Assembly (NCBI GenBank): GCA_026120035.1
Contig: JALRME010000060.1
Location: 1-64,000, forward strand
From: Coleophoma eucalyptorum
Lineage: Eukaryota > Ascomycota > Leotiomycetes > Helotiales > Dermateaceae
Reading direction: 5' to 3'
Length of the DNA: 64,000 nucleotides
This document shows positions 33,214-42,969 of the stretch, piece after piece (positions within the stretch are counted from its first letter, which is position 1; each line of letters opens with the position of its first letter). A model generated the notes under the pieces. The model was not told the origin of the DNA. It made no database searches and worked only from the letters and a program-made list of their open reading frames with translations. The translations under genes were made by a program, and so were the position numbers.

Positions 33214-33801
33214 CTATGGATCTGGGATGATACTCGCTGCCACTTTCTCCCTTTCCCAGACCATCGGCCTTCTGTGCCCGAAGCCTTTCCCATAGAATGC
33301 CCAAACACAGGGGGGTTCCTCCCGTACTGGGCGTATCGGTCTAATAGAAATCCGCCAGTAGGCAGCCCTGCGACCACCAAACCAGGACTGCGCTTGCATT
33401 TGGTCGTAGCCGCCAGCCGCGGAAATGTTGTGCTCTTGGTTGATGTGTTTGCGCACGTCGGTTAGATCCTGGCGAATAAAGGGACAATGCTTGCACTGGT
33501 ATGCGTCCACTACCCGCAGGACTTCTAAGGGAGCTGAACCGTCGGGTTTTCTGGGAATATCATCGAAGTCTAGGGACGGTAGTGTGGCTACCAATGATCT
33601 CACATGCTCTCTTAGTGCGACTGGCAACTGATGGTGCTTCCGGAGGTGATCTAGGAGGCTTTTCGGTAGTAGAGCCGCTTGACAGGCCCGACACACTGGC
33701 AATCCCAAAGGATCATAGAGTACTATCAGATACGGCTTCAGGGGGTCCGGCACCTGGGGGATATGGTGGCTTGCGGAGCTGGTGATTACTGGGTCGTTCA
33801 T
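33214..33801 (-). pseudogene. OrsD-type (DUF3505) zinc-finger protein fragment
   Basis: A 195-codon frame starts with ATG and carries the DUF3505/OrsD N-terminal pattern. LPVCRACQAAL with HLRKHH forms a first C2H2-like finger, and YQCKHCPFIR with KHINQEHN a second. A WFGGRRAAYWRI stretch at about residue 140 follows. Proteins of this family are usually several hundred residues long. Here the sequence loses the family pattern after about residue 150 and stops at 33214. It is notably G+C-rich against its neighbours. OrsD-like genes are often found with repeats and recombination-associated loci in fungi, and the name from the orsellinic acid cluster says little about function. It may be an alternative short product rather than a pseudogene. 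Confidence 0.6.
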
Positions 33802-33844
33802 TATGAATTTGTCGATGGGGGTGGTGGATAGTATCGCATCAGAC

Positions 33845-33974
33845 GTGGTTTTGGTCCATATGGTTTTGGTCCAAAGGACCCGAGTCGCTTACAATAGCAG
33901 CCGGGGAGTCGGGTGTCGGGCAAATAGCAGTGTGGCAAATCTATGGACCAGGACCTCGTTTGGACTAAAACCAC
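33845..33974. repeat. Short inverted repeat beside the OrsD-type fragment
   Basis: GTGGTTTTGGTCC at 33845-33857 is matched in inverted form by GGACTAAAACCAC at 33962-33974 (12 of 13 positions; CG flanks extend it). This could be a terminal inverted repeat of a ~130-bp insertion or a hairpin. Significance is uncertain. Confidence 0.4.
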
Positions 33975-34317
33975 GACCGCAATGCTGCGGACGGGCAATA
34001 CTAGGGGAAAACTTTCCTCCGGCCAAATTTTGATACAGGACTTTGTCTGAATATCAATGCAGTTAGATTAGAGATCCGGTCTAATAAGGCTAATTCTATC
34101 TACTGCTTAGTGTTGCACAGTAATAGAGACTATACGGTGCAATATTCCCCCGGGGAAATGGTCGAAAGTGTACAGCACGCAATAACAATGCTTAGATGGA
34201 AACATGAGGGATATATAAAGATAGATACCATCTTCAAGAACAAAATTAAAAGCTCTGTGATATCTCAATCTAATATAGAAGCACTTATTTCAATCTACAA
34301 AGTTAAACTAGAAAATC

Positions 34318-35611
34318 ATGGTCAAGATCGCAGTAGCTGGCGGCTCAGGGAGTAAGTCGTGCTATGCTCGCTTCCTATCGCATCTTTAACTTTTCGAATC
34401 TATGTCTGACAGTTACGTGCAGAAGTTGCGAGGGGAATCATCAACAGCCTTGTAGCAACCAAAAAGCATGAGATCTTGATTCTCTCTCGTGGGGTGCGTG
34501 ATCCGATGAAGCACTCCTATTGTGAAGGCATCGATTGCTTACCTAAGATTAGGAAGCTGCTGCGGCTGAAAAAATCCCTGGTGTTACCTTTGTAAAGGCA
34601 GACTACAGCGACAAGAAGCTTTTAACCAGCATCTTCGATGGTGTGCACACTGTTCTATCATTTGTCGGTGGTACCCAGGACCCTGGTAGCACGATCCAGA
34701 AGAACTTGATCGACGCTGCAATCACCGCCGGCGTCCATCGATTTGCTCCAAGCGAGTGGTCAGGGTAAGTTTCTAAAGCATCGAAAAACAGGGAACGGTC
34801 ACTCAAACGAAACCCATGCTGACCATGGCTTGTCGCCAAAAAGCTCTAGCATCGAAGAACTACCTTGGTATGCAGAGAAGGGTGTTATTAGAGAATATCT
34901 CCAAGAGCTTAACAAAGAAAATAAGGCAGGTTTAATAACAGTATCCATGATATCTGTCGCACTTTTCTAACCACTAGCTTACAGGTCCTTGAATACACTC
35001 TCTTTCAACCGGGACTGTTTGCAGACTATTTGGGCCCTGCAGATGGAAATGGAATAAATACGACCCAGGAGCTTTTCATCGACTTCAATAAGCGCCGGGC
35101 TATAGTTCTTGAAGGAAAGGATGGCGTTTATACTATGACGACTATGAATGATCTGGCCAATGTCGTGGTCCGAGCTATTGATTATGCCGGCGAGTGGCCT
35201 GTCATCGGTGGTATTCAAGGAACAACTACTACGCTCTCGAAACTCTTAGAGATCGGGGCCAAAATTCAAAGTACGTATAGAAACCAGTAATTTCTTTGCA
35301 GATTTCTTCAAAATAGTGAGAAAACTAGCTAATCAATCGAAATAGACGGAAAGCCATTCGATATTACCACTCTCAAAGAAGAAGATGTGCGAGCCGACAA
35401 CATCAACTCACCATGGATTCCAAAGTTTGAACATCCTAGCCTTACTCCCGAGCAATGCGAGTATTTCTCCAAGTTGATTCTCAAGGGTTCTCTCCTCAGC
35501 GGCCTTACCCGCTCTTGGGTTGTCTCGGATGAGTGGAACCGCCTGTTGCCTGACTACAAATTCACGAATGCTGAGGAGTTCCTTGAAAAGATCTGGACTG
35601 AAAAGGCGTAG
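34318..35611 (+). CDS. NmrA-like / isoflavone-reductase-like NAD(P)-binding protein
   Basis: Exons are 34318-34351, 34423-34493, 34553-34764, 34844-34925, 34985-35270 and 35346-35611, joining to 316 aa. The Rossmann start is MVKIAVAGGSGKVARG. A VTFVKADYSD segment follows, then HTVLSFVGG and HRFAPSEWSG, typical of NmrA-like (PF05368) fungal reductases, with a C-terminal VSDEWNRLLPDYKFTNAEEF. The product is a soluble NAD(P)(H)-binding oxidoreductase or redox sensor; the substrate is unknown. Intron 4 (34926-34984) has a GC donor (AAG/GCAGGT) instead of GT. Only this choice restores the family sequence NKENKVLEYTLFQPG. The other introns are GT-AG. All lesions apparent in unspliced reading disappear after splicing, so the gene looks functional. 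Confidence 0.85.
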
Positions 35612-35614
35612 AAT

Positions 35615-36145
35615 ATATCGGACATGCATATTGTTGCAAGCAAATACGTAAGGGATCAATAGAGAGGGTGAGAATTGAGGGTATTGACATTGAAATTGTA
35701 GAAAGAAGGTGAAGGTCTGCCTGGAGGTCTATTTACTTGTAGGTGCCTGTCGCTTGATCACATGACCCCTTTCTTTCAACACATAAATTCCTTTGTTTAG
35801 TCAGAAATATTTTGGATAGAGAGTTATGTTTTGCGCTCCTGTTTACCTGGTCCATCTATATACGATTGGCATGGAAGCGCTCTTGGGGACAGTAAATTAC
35901 TGACTTGGATGATAAGGCATTGAAGTTGTATACGATAGACAAAGCATTTCATTCTATCATTCAATAAATACAATATTGACCTTGGTAGAAACATAAACTC
36001 TAGCTTCTTTAATTGGTGTAACATTAGCACGAAATGTCAGTTGACCGTCTTGTTGTAAGAAACTAGTTTTTATTTCTTGAATTAAAAACACTGCTGTTTG
36101 CTCGACGATCAAACCATCCGTACTTCAAACTAGATCCGTCTTGCA
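35615..36145. other. Convergent 3' intergenic region
   Basis: Lies between the 3' ends of the NmrA-like gene and the GH43 gene. No gene is seen. It marks the change to the gene-dense part of the window. Confidence 0.5.
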
Positions 36146-36147
36146 TT

Positions 36148-39100
36148 TCATGCAGGAACAGGCTCCGGGTCAACACTTGTCAAAGTTGGCTTTACAGTTT
36201 GCATTATACCGGTTATCGGATCAAAAGTGACTTTGTCGATTGTCGTCTCACGTTGGTAACCACTTCCGTTTGGTATCGCAAAGCGGTGATAAGCAATATA
36301 CCAGTCATCTGTTCCTGGAACACTTATCATGGAATTGTGTCCAGTGGCAAGAATGCCTTGAGAGACATCCTTTTGCAAAACAACGCCCTGGTAAGTCCAG
36401 GGTCCCGTAGGGGCGTCAGAGGTGGCGTAGCCGACACGGTAGTCTGGTGAGCCGGTATCATCAATGGAGTACGTAAGATGATAGATGCCCTGACGATATA
36501 CGAGGAATATACCCTCTCTGAAGTCTACCAGTCCTTCCATTTCCAGGGCCGTATCCCAGTTGAGAGAGATCATATCGTCATTGAACTCTGCTATCAGTGG
36601 GTTGCCATTGCCCCAGAGGAGATAGTATTTCCCAGAGACAGGATCCAAGAAGGCATCTGGATCAATTGCTTGACCGGCAGTGACGGTCTCGTTGTTCAGA
36701 ATCATTGCGGTTGGTTGAGCAGTAAACGGTCCTTCTGGCGAGCTGGCAACAGCAGCTCCAATCGTCTTAATGTTGTATGTTGGGTTGTTGCCGCTGAAGT
36801 AGAAATAATACTTTCCATCGCGCTCTGTAATTGTCGGTGCCCAAGCATTGCCATCGGCCCAGGGGACATTTCCATTGACCCCGTCTAAAGTCAGTAGAGG
36901 CTCCTCGCTTCTTGACCAGTTCACTAGATCTAATGATTTCCAAACATAAAGGACATTACCACCCCAACCAGCAATGCCGTCGGTCGTTGGATAGATATAA
37001 TAGGTCTGGTTGAAAACCGCAATATTTGGATCCGCATAGAGACCCGGCAGAACAGGAGAACTCGCTTGCACCGCCTTCATTGTCCACTCAGCAATCACGG
37101 TGCTTTCCTGACTCAGGACGTAAGTCACGTTTGAAGTGAGATCTACCGCAGTACCAGACTCTGGTGAAGAAGTTACCCCAACTGCAGTAGAGAAGATTGG
37201 AGATAAGGAAGTGGTGTCTGTGCCAGGAATAACGGGGAATATGACCTGCTGAATATCGGCGTCAACGACTGGTGGAAACTTGAGTACCGATGAGTTTGTC
37301 AGAGATACATCTGCGATACCCGCAAAATCCCCTGAATTTGAAAGAATTTCCGAGGCGCTCAGTGCTCGATCGTAAATTACAAAACTTCTGACCTGACCCT
37401 TCAGGAGATTGTCAGTACTGTATGTTGAGTGCCCGATATAATTGCTTGTTGTCGAGCCGTTGCCAATATCACTTGGTTCTATACTCAAGTCGACATTACT
37501 TGCCACCTGCGAACCATTGAGATAAAGGATAGATGTGCTGCCTTCGATTGTATATGCCAGATTTAACCAACTGCCTCCAGGTAATTCTGATCCAGAAGTT
37601 GCTGTTTGTTCCGTTTCCCAATCTCCAGAAGCGATACCTGCATGATAAGTGGAACTTCCCGTCATATATACATAGCCGTCCCCAGATCCAGATAATGTAT
37701 TTCCAATGCCAAAGATGAAGTATGGAGCCGCTTGACTGTCATCGATGAGAACTTCTATTTCGATGGTAAGATTTACCACACTAGCAAGGAGATTGTCAGG
37801 AAGTTGAACGAAGTCATTTATGCCGTCGAATGTCATGACCCCACTTTCCAGAGTGGCGTTGCCATTAATGACACCATCTCGGCCATTTCCTGAAAGGTCT
37901 AGGAGTTGCCCAGTTTCCGAAAGAGTGAAGTCATAGCGTAATATCTCGCCAGCACTCTCAGCCTGCCTTGTTTTAAGACTGCTTGTTGTCAGAGATTCAA
38001 GTTCAGACGTAGTGATAGCTAGAACTGTGCCGTGGCGAGGGCTTTTCGGTAAGGAAGAGGAGTTTGAGACAACCCATGCTGGATTACTGATATCGGCTGT
38101 CTCTAATGGAATGTAGCCACGGCCTCCATACTCGTCGAGGAAAAGATAATACTTCTCGCCGTTCACATCGCCTGGGTTGGATTTGAAGCATGTTGGCCCC
38201 TCAACAGCTGCTGTTCCAGCTTTTTTCCCAATGCAAGCATCAACCTGTGTCCAAGATGGCAAAGTGGCTCGAAGAATACTGGATCGCTCTTCAATAATGT
38301 CGCTACAGCCAGTTCCATTATAACCTTCGTCTTTAGAGAATCGATAGTATATTCCGTCCACTTCAATTACTGTCGAATCAATTCGAGACATACCAGCATC
38401 TTGCCAGATCACCGGGTCACTGAATTGTACAAAGTCACGAGTAGTGGCATATAGCATTCGGTTGTATGTGCTGCCTGTATGATCTAAGTCGTCTTCAGCA
38501 TATAGAGATGACGCCCAAAAGACAACATATGACCCAATACTATCATCATAATATGCTTCAGGAGCCCAGGTGTTTCCGGCAGTTGGTGGCGAAACCAAGA
38601 CATGACGTTGTGCTGACCAGGTAACAAGATCATGAGAATCCCAGACCTCGAGATATCGACTGCCAATTCGAACTGAGTCACTCCAGGAAGTGCCAGAACC
38701 GATGGAAAGATCCGTTGCAATCATATAGAAGGTATCCCCTTCTGGGGACCGCATAATGAAAGGATCACGTAGTCCCTTGGTTCCCAAACTCGAGGTAAGA
38801 ATGGGTTGGTCATCGTTCAGGTCCTGCCATTGAAGCGCATCGTTCCCAACACTAGCAGCAAGAAATATATTCTCGCCCTCGATAGTATCCCCTTTGAAAT
38901 AAGCAAAGGCGTATCCCTCAAATGGCGCAATATCCACTGCTTTGCGCACCGAGGCGATGAACTGCCGCTGTTGTGAGGCTCCTTCGTAATCGATAGATGC
39001 TATCAGCGTGACTTGTTGGTCAAATTTCGGCCTCTGCACAATGCCATCGCTCGAAATAATAGACGTGTCGTTACTTTGCCAGGTAATGTTCAGACCCTCC

Positions 39101-39240
39101 GATGCCAACGGCAAATAAAGATTGCCGCAAACATCATTGATATTTGTGACTATCACGGCATCAAGAGCCGCAGTGATTTCTGCTGTTAGATTAGTTGACG
39201 CCAGGGCCAAAGTTGGAGCGACCATCCAGTAAAGACGCAT
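36148..39240 (-). CDS. secreted double-GH43 glycosidase with LamG-like module
   Basis: A single 1030-aa frame with no introns. The first ATG is at 39240; the seven codons upstream begin with TTG and are not used. Modules in order are: signal peptide (MRLYWMVAPTLALAS); an Ig-like bacterial-type domain (about 20-100, ITWQSNDTSIIS pattern); a first GH43 five-blade propeller (about 105-400, GLRDPFIM base Asp159, RIDSTV Asp288, VEGP Glu347); a LamG/concanavalin-like domain (about 430-650, DLSGNGRDG); and a second GH43 (about 730-1010, GLYADPNI, IDPDAFLDP, REGIFL). GH43 enzymes remove arabinose or xylose from arabinans and xylans. The tandem with LamG points to arabinan/arabinoxylan debranching outside the cell. 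The lack of introns over 3.1 kb and the bacterial-like architecture hint at old transfer from bacteria. Confidence 0.9.
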   Translation of the reverse strand: MRLYWMVAPTLALASTNLTAEITAALDAVIVTNINDVCGNLYLPLASEGLNITWQSNDTSIISSDGIVQRPKFDQQVTLIASIDYEGASQQRQFIASVRKAVDIAPFEGYAFAYFKGDTIEGENIFLAASVGNDALQWQDLNDDQPILTSSLGTKGLRDPFIMRSPEGDTFYMIATDLSIGSGTSWSDSVRIGSRYLEVWDSHDLVTWSAQRHVLVSPPTAGNTWAPEAYYDDSIGSYVVFWASSLYAEDDLDHTGSTYNRMLYATTRDFVQFSDPVIWQDAGMSRIDSTVIEVDGIYYRFSKDEGYNGTGCSDIIEERSSILRATLPSWTQVDACIGKKAGTAAVEGPTCFKSNPGDVNGEKYYLFLDEYGGRGYIPLETADISNPAWVVSNSSSLPKSPRHGTVLAITTSELESLTTSSLKTRQAESAGEILRYDFTLSETGQLLDLSGNGRDGVINGNATLESGVMTFDGINDFVQLPDNLLASVVNLTIEIEVLIDDSQAAPYFIFGIGNTLSGSGDGYVYMTGSSTYHAGIASGDWETEQTATSGSELPGGSWLNLAYTIEGSTSILYLNGSQVASNVDLSIEPSDIGNGSTTSNYIGHSTYSTDNLLKGQVRSFVIYDRALSASEILSNSGDFAGIADVSLTNSSVLKFPPVVDADIQQVIFPVIPGTDTTSLSPIFSTAVGVTSSPESGTAVDLTSNVTYVLSQESTVIAEWTMKAVQASSPVLPGLYADPNIAVFNQTYYIYPTTDGIAGWGGNVLYVWKSLDLVNWSRSEEPLLTLDGVNGNVPWADGNAWAPTITERDGKYYFYFSGNNPTYNIKTIGAAVASSPEGPFTAQPTAMILNNETVTAGQAIDPDAFLDPVSGKYYLLWGNGNPLIAEFNDDMISLNWDTALEMEGLVDFREGIFLVYRQGIYHLTYSIDDTGSPDYRVGYATSDAPTGPWTYQGVVLQKDVSQGILATGHNSMISVPGTDDWYIAYHRFAIPNGSGYQRETTIDKVTFDPITGIMQTVKPTLTSVDPEPVPA

Positions 39241-39244
39241 TTCG

Positions 39245-40630
39245 CTAGCAGTCAAAACCAATGTTCACGCGAAAGGAACATCAAAGTAGAGCACTAAAGT
39301 GCGAGAGGATTAGAAGCATTTATAACATTTTCACCCCTCTTCTTGGCATTGGGTCATGAATTATTTAATACTAAATGTATTTTAGAGCATGAAAACCAAT
39401 TCACTGATGATATCCAGCATGTCGACTGCATAGTCATGGGGATGTCGGAAGCGAGAAAGTCTGCACTAAGACGATCTCGAAATTAATGTAAAAGCGCTCG
39501 AATCAAAATCAGCTATAGAATAACCTTCGAGGAACTAACTTTCTGACTTGCCAATGGTTTCGAGAGCCGGACCCGCTCCGTCTCTAAAGGTTAAGCAGTG
39601 GTCACGTTGAAGAAAGTGGACATAACAATCGGCGTCCCTATCTACTTAACAGGCACCCGACCCGGGCCGACGATTCAGGCTAAACTGCATCTGTAATAAT
39701 GCATGATATTGCAGCAGGTACTCACTTATTTCAGTTCCGTCATTGGTGGTAACAGGAGGCTTAATATACCAATATACCTCTTTGAGGGTAAAGGACCGTC
39801 CCCACGAAAGCCTTTGACTCCAACTCAAGGCTTACAGGACGAGATCGCGGCAAAAAATTCTCTTCGATATTTGATTACATAAGTGAAAAAAACTTCCCCT
39901 CCATCTAATAGCTTTTCCTTTTCTTATTATAGACTGACCGATACTACGCAGTTGATGGTTTTCTAAAAGGCAGTGTTTTGGAGACAGCTTCGGACTTCAG
40001 TTGCAATAGTTCTTTCTCGAAAACTTGACTCGAACGTAGCACATATCATACAACTGGATGAGTTATTTTTATACTATTGTAAGATATAACCTTGTAATAT
40101 ATTTGTTAGCTCATCATTCTGCTAATTGTAAGGGACAACAACATCGCACATCCGTTGAAGCTAGCCGAGCACATGCTTCAACGTCCTTGCTTTGAGGATT
40201 CACTTGAGATATACGTACATACTGTATCGCAGCATGTACTTATCTGAGGGACATGGTGTAATATTAGATAATCCAGTGAGTGTCACTGCATACTACAGAT
40301 ATATGTAGCGCGGGGTACTACGGAGATCTTAAGTCCGCTCCTTTCATAATACCTCGCCGGTTTCTCCTAAACGGGTTAGCATTTTTAGCATCTGGCCTAC
40401 CATAACCGAATCTACATCTTGAAGGTTTAAGAAATATACTGTTAACTCCATTTCTGACGCGGAACTATGGCATCAAATCCGTACCATGATGCCTATAAAT
40501 TCGTCACAATTCGCCCTGTAGTTATGTCCACATATACTCCAGTTGACTTCTACACACCAAAGACTAAACGACACCGGAAGATTAATCAAAATAATTCTCC
40601 AGACTTAATAAAGATCTCGATCTCTAAGCG
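39245..40630. other. Divergent intergenic region
   Basis: About 1.4 kb between the divergently transcribed GH43 and hydrolase genes. It would hold both promoters. Short frames only, and I identified no binding sites. Confidence 0.5.
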
Positions 40631-40633
40631 AGA

Positions 40634-41596
40634 ATGGATCACGCATTGATTGGTGAGGCTGCGAATATACCCGTTAACGGGCCTGTTCCTGTCGTCTCCA
40701 TCAGCCCTGTGGTTGTTCCAGCCCGCGGACGTATTGTTGATTTACAAGTAAGAGTCTCTGCTCCTATAACCGGTGGCGACCTACCTATCATACTTCTCTC
40801 ACATGGCCATGGAAGATCAAACAACTTATCTTCATTAAATGGCTACTCTCCGCTTGCCAATTTCTGGGCCGCGCACGGCTTTGTGGTAATTCAACCTACC
40901 CATTTAAGCTCCAAGTCACTGAACTTAAAGGAGCCTCCTGGACAGCCGCTATTCTGGCGATCTCGCGTTGAGGATATGAAGCATATCATCGACGATCTTG
41001 ATCACATTGAGGCTTCTATTCCTGGGATTAAAGGGCACTTCGATAAGAGTCGGATTGCCGTAGCAGGACACTCATTGGGCGGTAATACAGCAAGCTTGCT
41101 ACTGGGAGCAACGCTCATTGATCCTGAAGATGGGACCGAAGTGAACATGACCGAGCCTCGAATCAAAGCCGGTGTGTTGCTCACACCACCTGGAAATGGT
41201 GGTGCAGATCTCAGCGCATTTGCTTTCGAAAACTATACTTTCTTCCGACAACCCAGCTTTGCCGAGATGAAGACGCCGGCCCTGGTGGTCGTGGGGGATA
41301 GCGATGTTTCTCCACATTTGACCGTTCGAAGTGCGGACTGGCATGCTGATCCGTACTCGATGAGTCCCAGCCCAAAATCTTTGCTCACTCTAGTCGGCGC
41401 AGGGCACGGGCTTGGGGGAATTGCTGGTTATGATGCAGGTGAGACGAATGACGAGAGTCCGGAACGGGTGGCTGTAGTCCAGCGACTTACCTGCGCCTAT
41501 CTCCGCAGTGAGCTCTACCCTGAAGATCCCGCATGGTCCAACGCGTGTGCGGCCTTGGAGAAGCTCAATACACTGGGTCAAGTGGAAAGTAAATAA
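40634..41596 (+). CDS. alpha/beta hydrolase, chlorophyllase/dienelactone hydrolase-like
   Basis: Intronless 320-aa frame. The oxyanion strand is ILLSHGHG (residues 53-60). The nucleophile elbow is GHSLGG with Ser147, a likely acid is Asp222 or Asp224 (VVVGDSD), and the base is His258 (GAGHG), so the triad is complete. There is no signal peptide, so the protein is probably cytosolic. The layout matches the chlorophyllase/PET-hydrolase-like branch of alpha/beta hydrolases that cleave esters or amides; the substrate cannot be read from sequence. It is divergent from the GH43 gene. A perfect 26-bp palindrome lies 79 bp after its stop. An earlier ATG at 40467 belongs to another frame. Confidence 0.85.
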   Translation: MDHALIGEAANIPVNGPVPVVSISPVVVPARGRIVDLQVRVSAPITGGDLPIILLSHGHGRSNNLSSLNGYSPLANFWAAHGFVVIQPTHLSSKSLNLKEPPGQPLFWRSRVEDMKHIIDDLDHIEASIPGIKGHFDKSRIAVAGHSLGGNTASLLLGATLIDPEDGTEVNMTEPRIKAGVLLTPPGNGGADLSAFAFENYTFFRQPSFAEMKTPALVVVGDSDVSPHLTVRSADWHADPYSMSPSPKSLLTLVGAGHGLGGIAGYDAGETNDESPERVAVVQRLTCAYLRSELYPEDPAWSNACAALEKLNTLGQVESK

Positions 41597-41674
41597 ATCT
41601 ATGAGAGGTGTAGAAGGATAGGAGGAATTACGAGATAGGGATTTATTTTTGGAAAATTGATAGTAGCCTAGGAT

Positions 41675-41700
41675 AATAATCATTCCTAGGAATGATTATT
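41675..41700. terminator. Perfect 26-bp palindrome downstream of the hydrolase gene
   Basis: The half-site AATAATCATTCCT is followed at once by its exact reverse complement, with no loop. In RNA it could fold into a hairpin in the 3' UTR; as DNA it could bind a dimeric protein. Classing it as a terminator or 3'-end signal is a guess from position only. Confidence 0.3.
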
Positions 41701-41704
41701 CAGT

Positions 41705-42965
41705 GATTATGAGCTATTTAATTTATGTCAACTTCAGTGCCTAAATTGTTGTAGAAATTTATGGCCGATGATTTTAGGCAATCACTGATGCCTTGTGAGC
41801 TCGACAAGTGGAGAGGCAGGTTGACCAGGGCCAGTCTATGCTGACAGTTTGCTCGAAATACGACAAGTTCGTAGCACCCTGTAGGATATCACGGGCGATG
41901 TACAGGACTATTTTAGTTTGATCCATTGCGTACCCTCTACTATCACTGAAGTTAAGTGACAAAGACTTTTATCTTAGCTGCAGCAATATAGAAACTCTCA
42001 AAATGACGTCAAGTACTCGACCTGTATCTGACATTGTTGCACTATAGTGCCATTGAAATTGTTTACAATACTCTGCAACGCGAATTACATGAAAACCACT
42101 TCCGTTGAACGATCTCTCTTTCTTGAAACGTTATAACCTGTAATGATATAACCTCCACAACCTGAGAGCAATTTAAGCTTCTGGACCGGTTCATTCAGTA
42201 GCAGTCGCCGGAGTTAATGTAGCGGAAACAGCTTAACTTCAGACTTGAGTCATCCTTGGTCTTTGACAGCAGCGCATTCCAAGATCTGTGAGAATATTAC
42301 CTACCACGTCGAAAAGATGCAAGTTTTCTACGTTTAAGATTTACTCATGGAGGATTAGACAGGTTTGATACTATGCTTTCAGACTGATCGGAGCGCTTGA
42401 AAACATAGAAAAGTACAGTTTTACAGGGAAACAGTCAAAGATGGAATCCACAACTCCGGATATCTTAATGCCATGATATATTAAGGTAAATGCTAAAGTT
42501 ACAGACCAGTTCGCCTAAAAAATTCATAGCTTGCAGTTCGAATGAAAGGGCAAGGCTTACAATTAGCAAAGACAACGAAGTTCTTGCACAGGAGGAAATA
42601 TGTAAAGGGCTAAACGAAACCCCGAGATCACTGAATCTCCGATCACCGAGTCAGAGAGCCCGAAGTTTTAATCTTGGAACGTATAAAAAATGTAGTAATG
42701 TGAAAGCAGATGGGCAACTGCTACACACCAATTGTCAAACATGTTCCGAGTAGATGAGGGATAGAGAAGACAATGAAGATTCCTGGAGACACAAACTTCC
42801 AGTGGGCCATGATACTCAACTGTAAGGATACCAGACAGAAAAATAATAACAGGATGATGTCCGGTACGAATTTTCCCAATTTGACTCCAACTTGGAGGTC
42901 AAAGTAAAACTGGGGGGTTGGAAAGATATCTGAAAATGCCACAGATGGGCTTGATATTGGTCGTA
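41705..42965. other. Convergent intergenic region, no gene seen
   Basis: A+T-rich spacer between the 3' ends of the hydrolase and URI/Bud27 genes. Short frames have no recognised features. Confidence 0.5.
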
Positions 42966-42969
42966 GCTA

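Noticed and set aside
34441..34560. Frameshifts and stop codons in the NmrA-like gene
   Set aside because: All disappear when a 59-bp GT-AG intron (34494-34552) and the other introns are removed.
39241..39261. Upstream TTG start for the GH43 gene
   Set aside because: The ATG at 39240 opens directly into a good signal peptide, and TTG starts are not expected in a fungal gene.
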